Shown here: in pieces, positions 56,692 to 64,000 of the stretch | How positions within the stretch are numbered: position 1 is the stretch's first letter | Layout of the letters: each line of letters opens with the position of its first letter | NCBI RefSeq assembly: GCF_000378625.1 | Contig: NZ_KB905174.1 | Coordinates: forward strand, 1 to 64,000 | Direction: 5' to 3' | DNA from: Colwellia piezophila ATCC BAA-637 | Lineage (GTDB): Bacteria > Pseudomonadota > Gammaproteobacteria > Enterobacterales > Alteromonadaceae | Length of the DNA stretch: 64,000 nt | Made by a program: the position numbers and the translations under genes | Notes under the pieces: model-generated | Told to the model about the DNA's origin: nothing | The model's database searches: none | The model's input: the letters and a program-made list of their open reading frames with translations, nothing else

Positions 56692-57042
56692 TGATATCAC
56701 CTAACGTTTGATGCTTACAGTTAATTATTAGAATAAGCCTTAAAAGAACTGATTAAGTCATTATTTCTAGTTTATGAGTAAGGGCTTCATCCCTTAATTT
56801 AGGAGAGGGTATGACTTTTTTCATATAATCACCAGCAGTGATTTTACAATTAAACCCTAGTTATTCTTCTTTGAATCAGTGGTTTATGTTTTTGGTATGT
56901 TTTGTTAGTACGTGGCTGTAGTTACGTTAGTTATGTGCATGTAGTTATTTTATTTGCTAAAAATAATACTTGTCAGCAAGGGCACAATGAAATATAAATG
57001 GTGATTTATAGGTGGTCGTTTATTTGTTAGGAGGTAGAATTA

Positions 57043-57177
57043 ATTAAATTTATTTATGTAAATTTACCAGAAACAGATTGGGTTTTAGCGATAGAAATTG
57101 ATGAGCATGTAATTTACTATCTTGGTATCGAAGTTGATGACGGAATTGAACTGTCTGAATCTTTAAATCACAAATGA
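57043..57177 (+). CDS. Possible 44-codon gene without ATG but with strong ribosome site
   Basis: AGGAGG (57029-57034) is followed 8 bp later by ATT, then an open frame KFIYVNLPETDWVLAIEID.. that ends LSESLNHK before TGA. ATT starts are rare; the start codon could be mutated, or the frame be a remnant. The rest of the 56692-57363 spacer shows no gene, apart from a short inverted repeat (CTAATTTTC / GAAAATTAG) near 57263-57329 beyond the HNH stop. Confidence 0.25.
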   Translation: MKFIYVNLPETDWVLAIEIDEHVIYYLGIEVDDGIELSESLNHK

Positions 57178-57363
57178 CTCAGGAAGTATGGACGTTTCAT
57201 ACTACAAAGCGGCCACGGCTTATTCAGTAGGTTTTTAGGAGAGAGAAACACATCTTTATTATCTAATTTTCCAGTGATCTAGCAGGATTTGATTGGCACT
57301 TATCTAGGCTACCTAGAAAATTAGGGGCTTCCGGTGTAATGACCATGTGTATGAATACCTTCC

Positions 57364-58227
57364 CTAATAATCTAAATCAAGCTCGTCAACAATATCGGCT
57401 AAATAATCAGCATTGCTAAAGGGTAATACATATTGCATTGCTGCGGCTGAAAAAGGAGATTTTCTATTACATAAATTCCTTAACTTATCTTTAGCTGTAA
57501 CTATTCCCGCTCTATCTTCCTCATCAAGATCGCTATCACTCATTTGAAATGTTAGTTTCAAATATCTTAATGTCGCTTTTGTTGTTTTTATTATTTCGTA
57601 ACGGTGCGGAACGATAGTTTCATGATCCAAGTTTAATAGCATTTTACTATTTGTTACTCTGAAAAACCCTACCTGATCTTCTTCTTCTGTAACACTTGGA
57701 TGTACCCTACCTGGCTCTATTTCAAAAGATAAAAGCATCACATCTTCAATATCGCAAGGATCTAAAATCACCCTAAAATTGTAATCAGATTCACAATCTT
57801 TAGTCCATGCTCGATTATTTTCATTACTAATAGGAAAGTAATCTACTTTTCCTCCTCCGCCACGACTTCGATTAGAGAAAATACAAGAATAGCGGTAATT
57901 GCTTACATCATATGCCTTCCACCAATACCCTGTATGTGGACCATTAATATTAGCTACAATCTCACCATCTAGATTTTTTACTCGACCTTTGGGCCAATAA
58001 TGGTCGACATCAAAATCTGTGCCTATCCGTGGTGATTCGCTATACCAACACTTATCCCCATATTCACGGATAAAACCAGGCTTGAGTAAACTCCACTTGT
58101 TACCAATACTCCTAATAACATCTTTAGGAGTGACTGAACGCTCAACCCTTAAAGACCAAGCAAGAGCATCTGTATTCCAGTCTGCTGGTTTACAGTCATT
58201 GAACCTTTCCTTATTGATATGCCTCAT
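57364..58227 (-). CDS. HNH endonuclease-like protein (PtuB-like)
   Basis: The 287-residue product has a compact HNH-like core: KCWYSESP (Cys60), TDFDVDHYWPKGRV (His76), WWKAYDVSNYRYSCIFSNR and a Gly-rich loop GGGGKVDYFP. The order C..(D)H..PK..W..NY..C..N is that of PtuB and retron-associated HNH proteins, but in both CxxC pairs the second Cys is Ser, so zinc may be lost. It overlaps the ATPase gene by 4 bp and is last in the operon. With the ATPase it forms a Septu-like pair; target (DNA or RNA) is not known. Confidence 0.72.
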   Translation of the reverse strand: MRHINKERFNDCKPADWNTDALAWSLRVERSVTPKDVIRSIGNKWSLLKPGFIREYGDKCWYSESPRIGTDFDVDHYWPKGRVKNLDGEIVANINGPHTGYWWKAYDVSNYRYSCIFSNRSRGGGGKVDYFPISNENNRAWTKDCESDYNFRVILDPCDIEDVMLLSFEIEPGRVHPSVTEEEDQVGFFRVTNSKMLLNLDHETIVPHRYEIIKTTKATLRYLKLTFQMSDSDLDEEDRAGIVTAKDKLRNLCNRKSPFSAAAMQYVLPFSNADYLADIVDELDLDY

Positions 58228-59798
58228 CCTGAGACCTTCATATCAGCAAGTATATTTTTAATCATTTTCTTACGGGCTTCAACCGATGCTACCTCTTTGC
58301 CATATTCAAGGTATTTGCTTCGTGCAATTAAAAATTGGCGATAGTCTTCATCAGGATGAATATAACCATATCCTAGTAACTCAAGTTCTGTATTAAGCTG
58401 TTCAAGCCGCTCGGGATCTTCGTTGGTGACAACTAATTCTCGTCGCTCCCTAATGAGACTTTGAGTATCGTTGTCTAACGTCGTTAACATACCAAACATG
58501 TCACTTGTTAAAATGCCATTGACGTTCATTCCTCGGGGGCTTTTATCTGGACTCTTTACTGATATTTTTTGTGTGGTAAGGCTACGCTTTACCACCTGAA
58601 TTTGTTCTTTTTTTAACTCGGCAATAGACAATGGATGATGAGTGGTCATGATGATGTGGCTTTTAAAACCTTCAGGAATAAATATGGCTAAAAAATCATG
58701 GTATTTAGCAGCCCAATTTGGGTTTAAATGAGTATCGGGTTCATCAAGTAAAAACAACGCATCTCGCTTAGCGGTAAATTGTAATAAACCAAAAATAGTT
58801 AACAGTTGTTGCTCACCCTCACTAAGCTCAGAGAATGCAACTTCTTGCTCAGATTTAGTTTGTTTAACTTTAATTTCAACACGCTCTAACACGCCTGAAA
58901 GATAAGTTGCTTCTAATATTTTAAAAAGATCTTCAGGCCTCATATTGCGGGCTAGTTGGTCTAACTTTGTTTTATTAGGCAAGTAGAAGCTCAATACTTT
59001 TTTTGTCTTCTGACGACGAGATAAATCACTTAATATGGGTTCTTCAGTTTCAATAGGGCCAATACAGTGATCTTGAATCAGCTCTAGAAAGTCGCGTATT
59101 GCACCTTTAGCTCCCCAAAAATCATTTGCATCGCTATTGCCCCAACCTGTTGGTTGAGTTAATACAAAGGTAGCAGATTGAAAGCTTTCTATTGATAGCT
59201 CTCGCTGAAGAAATTTTTCTGCTTGAGGAAAGCCTCGAGCAATAAAAAAGGCTAGTAGCGAAAATTGGCTATGAAAAGGTTTAGCATAAAAGAATGGTCG
59301 AATATTATCTCGAATATTTGAGTCTTCTTTTATCACTTCTAAATAGAATTCTCGGCGTTTTTGATAAAACAATGATTCTAATCTATCACTTGGACCGGAA
59401 TAATAAGCAAATACATTTCGCGGCAGGTAGGGAGATAAACCATCTTGGTCACGTTTAACTTTAGCTATATTAAGAGCTAGCCACTCAGTTCGAGGTACAC
59501 CCGAGCTATACTTCTGGAATTTAATGTCATAGTAGGGTGCATTGTCTTTATCGGTAATTATATGTAGCAAAGTTTCCACCTCGCCATCACCTATTTTATA
59601 CTTTATTTCATAACTAAATACTGGTGGTTCGCCAGAATCCAACTGCTTAAAAATATGTACCAGAGCTTCGATAATATTAGACTTACCCGTACCATTTTGG
59701 CCAATAATGACCGTACGGTTTTCCTCAGCATTCAACTTTAACTCAATGCCGTGAAGATTTTTAAACTCTGATATGATTTTTAAGTAGATTAATCTCAT
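58224..59798 (-). CDS. ABC/SMC-type ATPase (PtuA-like)
   Basis: The 524-residue ATPase has Walker A GQNGTGKS (33-40), an inserted middle region (about 100-310), the signature LSEGEQQLL (325-333), Walker B LFLLDEPDTHLN (349-360) and HIIMTTHHPLSI. The C-terminal ~100 residues look helical (QSLIRERRELVVTNEDPERLEQL). This layout fits PtuA of Septu defence and other OLD/RecF-like ATPases that drive a paired nuclease. There is no TOPRIM or HEPN motif visible, so the nuclease function is in the HNH partner. It overlaps hsdS and the HNH gene by 4 bp each. Confidence 0.78.
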   Translation of the reverse strand: MRLIYLKIISEFKNLHGIELKLNAEENRTVIIGQNGTGKSNIIEALVHIFKQLDSGEPPVFSYEIKYKIGDGEVETLLHIITDKDNAPYYDIKFQKYSSGVPRTEWLALNIAKVKRDQDGLSPYLPRNVFAYYSGPSDRLESLFYQKRREFYLEVIKEDSNIRDNIRPFFYAKPFHSQFSLLAFFIARGFPQAEKFLQRELSIESFQSATFVLTQPTGWGNSDANDFWGAKGAIRDFLELIQDHCIGPIETEEPILSDLSRRQKTKKVLSFYLPNKTKLDQLARNMRPEDLFKILEATYLSGVLERVEIKVKQTKSEQEVAFSELSEGEQQLLTIFGLLQFTAKRDALFLLDEPDTHLNPNWAAKYHDFLAIFIPEGFKSHIIMTTHHPLSIAELKKEQIQVVKRSLTTQKISVKSPDKSPRGMNVNGILTSDMFGMLTTLDNDTQSLIRERRELVVTNEDPERLEQLNTELELLGYGYIHPDEDYRQFLIARSKYLEYGKEVASVEARKKMIKNILADMKVSG

Positions 59799-61501
59799 AA
59801 CGTTAATGTTACGGCTTTCACGCCATCCTTGGTGGTTTCTGCTATTTTATTGTCAGCTAACAATTTTGCTATTTCGGCAAAAACATCGGTCAAAGATAAG
59901 TCATTGGCCAATTTGTCAAAGATTTGTTGTGGACTGAGTGCCCCCTCTGTAGCCAATACCCGCTCGACAGGATTACTTAGCTCCTTTGCAAGTTTTACTA
60001 TTTTTTTAGCAACAACTTTTTTTACTACTTTTTTATTTTTAGTTGTTTTATTTTTAACGGCAAGTACTGCACGCTCTGCTTTAATTTTTTCCAACAAGGC
60101 TGCTGCGGAATTTTCGCCAGTGATTAAATCAGGATTTTGTCCGCGCCATTTAGCCGTGAGTTCGCCGTTAAAGGCTTTGGCTAATAGTGATTGAGTGAGG
60201 TTATTAACTCGCTCTTGTGCGGCGTTAACTTGGGCTTCAACTTTATCAGCATAAGCGAATAGATCGTTGACCCGGCGGACTATTTCTTTTTGTTCTTCGA
60301 AAGGAGGTAAAGGAAATGCTAACGACTGAACGACTGTTTTATTCATCGCTTGTTGATTGTTACCTGCACCAACCCTTCTTGTTTCCTCGTAACGCTCATA
60401 CAAAAAATAATATAGGTATTCTGAAATACAATGCGTATCAAGTATACGAATTGCCGCCGTATTTTGGTTGTGACATGCTTCGATATCAAGTATTGCAGGT
60501 TGACCGCGTGTCTTACCCTGCCCAATCATTGCAAGCATTACTGTTCCTACAGGATGAACATTGGTTGAAGCGTTCTTAAGCCCTTCTTTAGTTATTGTTT
60601 CCTTTGTTGAAGTTACGCGACAAAAAGCAACTTCAGAACTGCTCACCCAACTAATATCGCCCTTCCAATAACTGTCTTGCTTTCTGCTCGGTGTAGCACC
60701 AACATAAACATCAAATACCAATCCTATTTGTGACCAGCACCAGCTTTTAGGGATTTCATTATTCGCATTTTGAACCGGTGTAACTTTAGGTGTTTTATAC
60801 CGTTTACCTAAAGCTTCATATCTCGAGTTCCAAAGTTCTTTAATTTCACTTATAGGCTGTGCAGCCAAGGCATCATTCTGATCACGCCACTCCTCTGTCA
60901 ATTTACCACTCACGGCGTCTGCGAGCACGGATTGGCGGAAGTTTTTTAGAATTGTGGGAATGGCATCGAGGCGGGCTTTAGTGCTTTCAACCTGCGCCAA
61001 TAGTTTATCCAACTGAGCAACAATTTCTTTTTGTTCGGCTAGTGGAGGGAGTAATATTTCATGCGCTTTTATTAAGGCTTGGGAAATATTTGGTTGCGCT
61101 CCTCCTTTCCCTTTTCCGATGAAATTGTCTCTTTCACTACATAACAAATAATAAAGAAACTCTGTTGATGTTATGTTTTCAATTGGATTACCTACTGCAC
61201 ATGCTTGGTTAGTTGTTGCATCAAGACCCAAAATTGATGTTCGCCCAATAGTGGCACCGTACATCGCCATTATAACGGAGCCTTTACTAAACCATTTAGC
61301 ACTAGAATGTTTAACTGCATCGTCGGTGATAAACTCGCTCGCAGTAGTAACAAGTCGATTACCTAAATCACCTGTCTTTATCCACGGGATTTTACCGCCA
61401 AAATAAGAAGAGTTCTTTCTCGACGGAGTTCCGCCAGATCCCCAAACGGCGATACTTTGCATTTGAGTCATGGACCAACCTATTGGTAATTCTTGACTCA
61501 T
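59795..61501 (-). CDS. hsdS: Type I restriction-modification specificity subunit, extended
   Basis: The 568 residues contain two target-recognition domains: the first starts LPIGWSMTQMQSIAVWGSGGTPSRKNSSYFGG and ends LPPLAEQKEIVAQLDKLLAQVE (helical spacer), the second starts IPKSWCWSQIGLVFDVYVGATPSRKQDSYWKG and ends PPFEEQKEIVRRVNDLFAYADKVE. Typical HsdS stops near 460; here a Lys-rich linker (KNKTTKNKKVVKKVV) and a small winged-helix-like tail (LSPQQIFDKLANDLSLTDVFAEIAKLL) add about 100 residues. It overlaps hsdM and the ATPase gene by 4 bp each (ATGA). Confidence 0.93.
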   Translation of the reverse strand: MSQELPIGWSMTQMQSIAVWGSGGTPSRKNSSYFGGKIPWIKTGDLGNRLVTTASEFITDDAVKHSSAKWFSKGSVIMAMYGATIGRTSILGLDATTNQACAVGNPIENITSTEFLYYLLCSERDNFIGKGKGGAQPNISQALIKAHEILLPPLAEQKEIVAQLDKLLAQVESTKARLDAIPTILKNFRQSVLADAVSGKLTEEWRDQNDALAAQPISEIKELWNSRYEALGKRYKTPKVTPVQNANNEIPKSWCWSQIGLVFDVYVGATPSRKQDSYWKGDISWVSSSEVAFCRVTSTKETITKEGLKNASTNVHPVGTVMLAMIGQGKTRGQPAILDIEACHNQNTAAIRILDTHCISEYLYYFLYERYEETRRVGAGNNQQAMNKTVVQSLAFPLPPFEEQKEIVRRVNDLFAYADKVEAQVNAAQERVNNLTQSLLAKAFNGELTAKWRGQNPDLITGENSAAALLEKIKAERAVLAVKNKTTKNKKVVKKVVAKKIVKLAKELSNPVERVLATEGALSPQQIFDKLANDLSLTDVFAEIAKLLADNKIAETTKDGVKAVTLTL

Positions 61502-63036
61502 ACCTTCACCTCAAGTCCCAACGAAGCCAACAACTGCTCTAAATCACCAATCGCGCCTTTCAGCTCCGTCAGGGCTTCACCTGCTAATTCTTCCGGTGTG
61601 CCTAAATCAGCGGCATCAATACTGTTTTTATCTTTAATCCAACTGATATCGAGCGAATCATCTTTACTGTCACGAATGAAATCACGACTAAAACACTGCC
61701 AGCGGCTGAAGGTTTCATCCTTCACCTTACCCTCTTCAGTAAAGCTCCATTCACCTACTTGGCGAGGGCTTTGACCATGAGCATCATCGCCATATACAAG
61801 TTCAAATGGCTTTAGATGACTTTGACCAAACGGAGTACGCTTACCAAAACTTGGCATATTGGACCGTAAGTCATAAATCCAAGTATTTTCGGTACAGTTT
61901 TCTTCTTGTAACTTGTCTTTGACGCTACCTTTGGTGAAAAAAAGTACATTGGTTTTAACGCCAGCGGCATAGAAAATCCCCGTTGGCAGACGTAATATGG
62001 TATGCAGATTACATTTAGCCATTAAATCGCTACGCACGTCTTTACCGACGCCAGTTTCAAATAATACATTGTCTGGCAACACTACGGCGGCACGGCCACC
62101 GGGTTTTAAATTGCGGTAAATATGCTGGAGAAATGCCAGTTGTTTATTACTGGTGGGAAAGGTTAAATCGTCCCTTGTTATGGAAGCATCGCCGCCTTTA
62201 GAGGTGCCAAAAGGAGGGTTAGCTAAGATAATGTCGGCTTCTGGTAAGCTAGCGCCGACTTGCCCTAACGAGTTACCCAAATGCACTACTCCTTCGTCGT
62301 CGCCTTCCATGCCATGCAATAAGCAGTTCATCAGTGCTAAGCGACGGGTTGATGGTACTAACTCGACACCGATAAATGCTTTGTTTTTCTGGAAAACAGC
62401 TTTTTTAGTTTCTAGATCTATATAACTATCAGTTAAGCCTTTCATATGACGATCAGCGGCGATTAAAAAACCTGCGGTGCCAGCGGCGGGATCTTGAATA
62501 ACCTCACCTGGGGTTGGTTTAATACAACGCACCATAGAATCAATTAAGGCGCGTGGAGTGAAGTATTGTCCGGCACCCGATTTTGTTTCGTTGGCGTTTT
62601 TTTCTAACAAACCTTCGTACAAATCGCCTAAACCATCTTTATCCAGACTAAACCAGTCGATTTTATCCAATGATTTTATTAGCTGCTCAAGATGACGCGG
62701 CTCACGTAAGCGAGTTTGTGCATCGGAATAAATGGCAAGAATTAACTTATCGTTATGAACAGGGTTACCTTCAGCATCTTTACCGGTCGATAGTTTATAT
62801 AGAATTTGTTTGTAATCATCTAGCAGATTCAAACCTGACTTTTTTTCTATGTCGCTCCAGCGACATCCTTCAGGTAGTGGATGTTTATTGAATAATCCTG
62901 CTTCGGTTTTTTCATGCACCATCTTTAAAAACAGTAATAATACTAACTCGGTAACATAATCGCTGTAGTTAATGCCGTCGTCTCGTAATACATCACAAAG
63001 GTTCCACAGTTTTTGTACGATATCGTTGTTGTTCAT
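61498..63036 (-). CDS. hsdM: Type I restriction-modification N6-adenine methyltransferase subunit
   Basis: A 512-residue HsdM. The N-terminal helical domain reads IVQKLWNLCDVLRDDGINYSDYVTELVLLLFLKM, then the methylase core: GQYFTPRALIDSMV, SAM-binding DPAAGTAGFL (from Asp182), and catalytic NPPFGTS (from Asn273). With HsdS it methylates adenine within a split target site. It starts 52 bp after the Fic-protein stop and is the first of the four tightly overlapping genes. HsdR, required for type I cleavage, is not found downstream. Confidence 0.95.
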   Translation of the reverse strand: MNNNDIVQKLWNLCDVLRDDGINYSDYVTELVLLLFLKMVHEKTEAGLFNKHPLPEGCRWSDIEKKSGLNLLDDYKQILYKLSTGKDAEGNPVHNDKLILAIYSDAQTRLREPRHLEQLIKSLDKIDWFSLDKDGLGDLYEGLLEKNANETKSGAGQYFTPRALIDSMVRCIKPTPGEVIQDPAAGTAGFLIAADRHMKGLTDSYIDLETKKAVFQKNKAFIGVELVPSTRRLALMNCLLHGMEGDDEGVVHLGNSLGQVGASLPEADIILANPPFGTSKGGDASITRDDLTFPTSNKQLAFLQHIYRNLKPGGRAAVVLPDNVLFETGVGKDVRSDLMAKCNLHTILRLPTGIFYAAGVKTNVLFFTKGSVKDKLQEENCTENTWIYDLRSNMPSFGKRTPFGQSHLKPFELVYGDDAHGQSPRQVGEWSFTEEGKVKDETFSRWQCFSRDFIRDSKDDSLDISWIKDKNSIDAADLGTPEELAGEALTELKGAIGDLEQLLASLGLEVKV

Positions 63037-63088
63037 TTTTATTCCTAAAATATGTATAAATTAATTTGTTTGCTGTTGTTGCATTTTG

Positions 63089-64000
63089 TTATTGGCGAGC
63101 CATCAGCAATGATAATAACGACTGGTTGATGTAATAATTGCTGCGTCCTACTTTTTCTTTTGTGAGTAGGCCGATTTCAACCAGTTGCTCTAAGTATTTA
63201 GTTGCGGTTAGTCGACTAACATCGAGGTCGTTAACCATAAATTCTATTTTGGTGTAAGGATGATTAAATAGATTGTTAAGTAGCTCTTGACGATAAATTT
63301 TTGGCAATTGCTCGCGTATCTGTTGTTTAAATTTTTGCATTAATTGTTTAATGTTTTTAATCAGTTTAATGGTAGCTTGGGCGGTTTTTACTATGCCCTC
63401 TAACATGTATAACAGCCATGGTTCCCACTCGCCGTTGTCGCGCACCGCTTGTAATTTTTGGTAATAATCAGTCTTGGTTTGAATTAAATAACCACTTAAA
63501 TAAAGTACGGGTAGATCAAGTAAGTCTTGCCCTACTAAATACAGCATATTGATGATGCGACCGGTGCGACCATTACCATCGTAAAAAGGATGAATACTTT
63601 CGAATTGATGGTGAATAATAGCCATTTTAACTAGAGGGTCAGCATCACAAAGCTGATCATCATTAATGTATTGAACAAGATTATCCATTAACTGAACAAT
63701 ATCTTGTGGGTGTTGCGGTGGGGTGTAAACCACTTCGCCCGTTTGCGCGTTCTTGAGTTCAGTGCCTGGTAACCTTCGAAAGCCAGCTTTGTTATTTTCT
63801 AACGTTTGTTGAATCTCTAAGATGTCAGCTAAGCGAATAAGTTTGCTGTCACGCACTAAAGAAAAACCGGTACGCAAAGCAATAGCATAGTCTTGTACTT
63901 CTTTGGTGGCAGGGTTTAATGCAGCTTCAGTGAATAGTTCAGCTTTGAATAATTCATCGTGAGTGGTAATGATATTTTCAATTTCAGAACTGTGCTTAGC
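63089..64000 (-). CDS. Fic-domain protein, class II-type, cut by the window edge
   Basis: The frame runs open to base 64000, so the N-terminus is beyond the window (a TTG at 63877 is not the true start). The Fic_N part shows HSSEIENIITTHDELF at the edge; its SSEIEN matches the inhibitory (S/T)xxxE(G/N) motif of class II Fic proteins. The Fic core carries the catalytic HPFYDGNGRTGR, then helices and a C-terminal winged helix (DLDVSRLTATKYLEQLVEIGLL). It would transfer AMP to a target when released from self-inhibition. Fic genes are common next to hsd genes; the role there is unproven. Confidence 0.9.
   Translation of the reverse strand, partial: AKHSSEIENIITTHDELFKAELFTEAALNPATKEVQDYAIALRTGFSLVRDSKLIRLADILEIQQTLENNKAGFRRLPGTELKNAQTGEVVYTPPQHPQDIVQLMDNLVQYINDDQLCDADPLVKMAIIHHQFESIHPFYDGNGRTGRIINMLYLVGQDLLDLPVLYLSGYLIQTKTDYYQKLQAVRDNGEWEPWLLYMLEGIVKTAQATIKLIKNIKQLMQKFKQQIREQLPKIYRQELLNNLFNHPYTKIEFMVNDLDVSRLTATKYLEQLVEIGLLTKEKVGRSNYYINQSLLSLLMARQ

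Noticed and set aside
56802..56818. Third copy of the 47-bp direct repeat (GGAGAGGGTATGACT)
   Set aside because: Only about 14 of 17 positions agree and the similarity does not extend; may be chance.
57190..57237. 16-codon frame after AGGAAG, downstream end of the defence operon
   Set aside because: Too short to judge, no conservation can be tested here.
1..64000. CRISPR array, tRNA, rRNA or prophage genes
   Set aside because: Looked for regularly spaced repeats, cloverleaf-like stretches and phage structural genes; none was seen by eye.

Overview
The window looks like chromosome from a marine gammaproteobacterium of the Colwelliaceae/Alteromonadales type. The basis is moderate-to-low GC, the hem and cyaY-lptM-dapF-DUF484-yigB-uvrD gene order, large TonB-dependent receptors, GlyGly-CTERM-like secreted proteins and short TACCAA-ended repeats. 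The genus is an inference. No rRNA, tRNA or CRISPR array was seen.

Layout. (1) 0-8 kb: a secreted FG-GAP protein, two near-identical 270-bp inverted-repeat elements, a DUF3565 gene, a decayed outer-membrane protein gene, then cyaY-hemC-hemD-hemX-hemY on the minus strand. (2) 8-18.4 kb: lptM-dapF-DUF484-yigB (no xerC between them), uvrD, a two-receiver diguanylate cyclase, rarD, recQ and a secreted nuclease. (3) 18.4-29.5 kb: a tiny CCGSCS-like protein, a prolyl oligopeptidase, a VOC/FMN-reductase cluster with a divergent Fe-S type regulator, an oxidoreductase, an MscS channel preceded by a 43-residue secreted-looking peptide, yceH, a 273-bp MITE-like element and a sulfatase-modifying-factor-like protein with carbohydrate-binding parts.

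(4) 30.7-55.7 kb reads as a peptidoglycan / N-acetylmuramic acid (MurNAc) scavenging locus. It has a lipoprotein NagZ-type GH3, an RpiR/MurR-type regulator, a Na+/solute symporter, a BadF-type amino-sugar kinase, MurQ etherase, NamZ (DUF1343) exo-muramidase, a flavin/Fe-S D-lactate dehydrogenase, AnmK, a TonB-dependent receptor, two lysozyme-like surface proteins with SH3-like parts, an unknown periplasmic protein and a DigH-like GH lipoprotein. The logic is closed: outside enzymes cut glycan strands, the receptor and symporter bring sugars in, kinase or AnmK plus MurQ turn MurNAc into GlcNAc-6-phosphate and D-lactate, and the dehydrogenase burns the D-lactate. Direct repeats of 47 bp lie at both ends of this region.

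(5) 55.7-64 kb is a defence-type island on the minus strand. A Fic protein (cut by the window edge) precedes hsdM, hsdS, an ABC-type ATPase and an HNH nuclease. The last four overlap by 4 bp at each junction. The ATPase/HNH pair resembles Septu PtuA/PtuB and sits where anticodon-nuclease-type guard genes are known to sit in type I restriction operons. No hsdR is visible inside the window. This operon, and the peptidoglycan locus, are the two strongest candidates for under-described systems.
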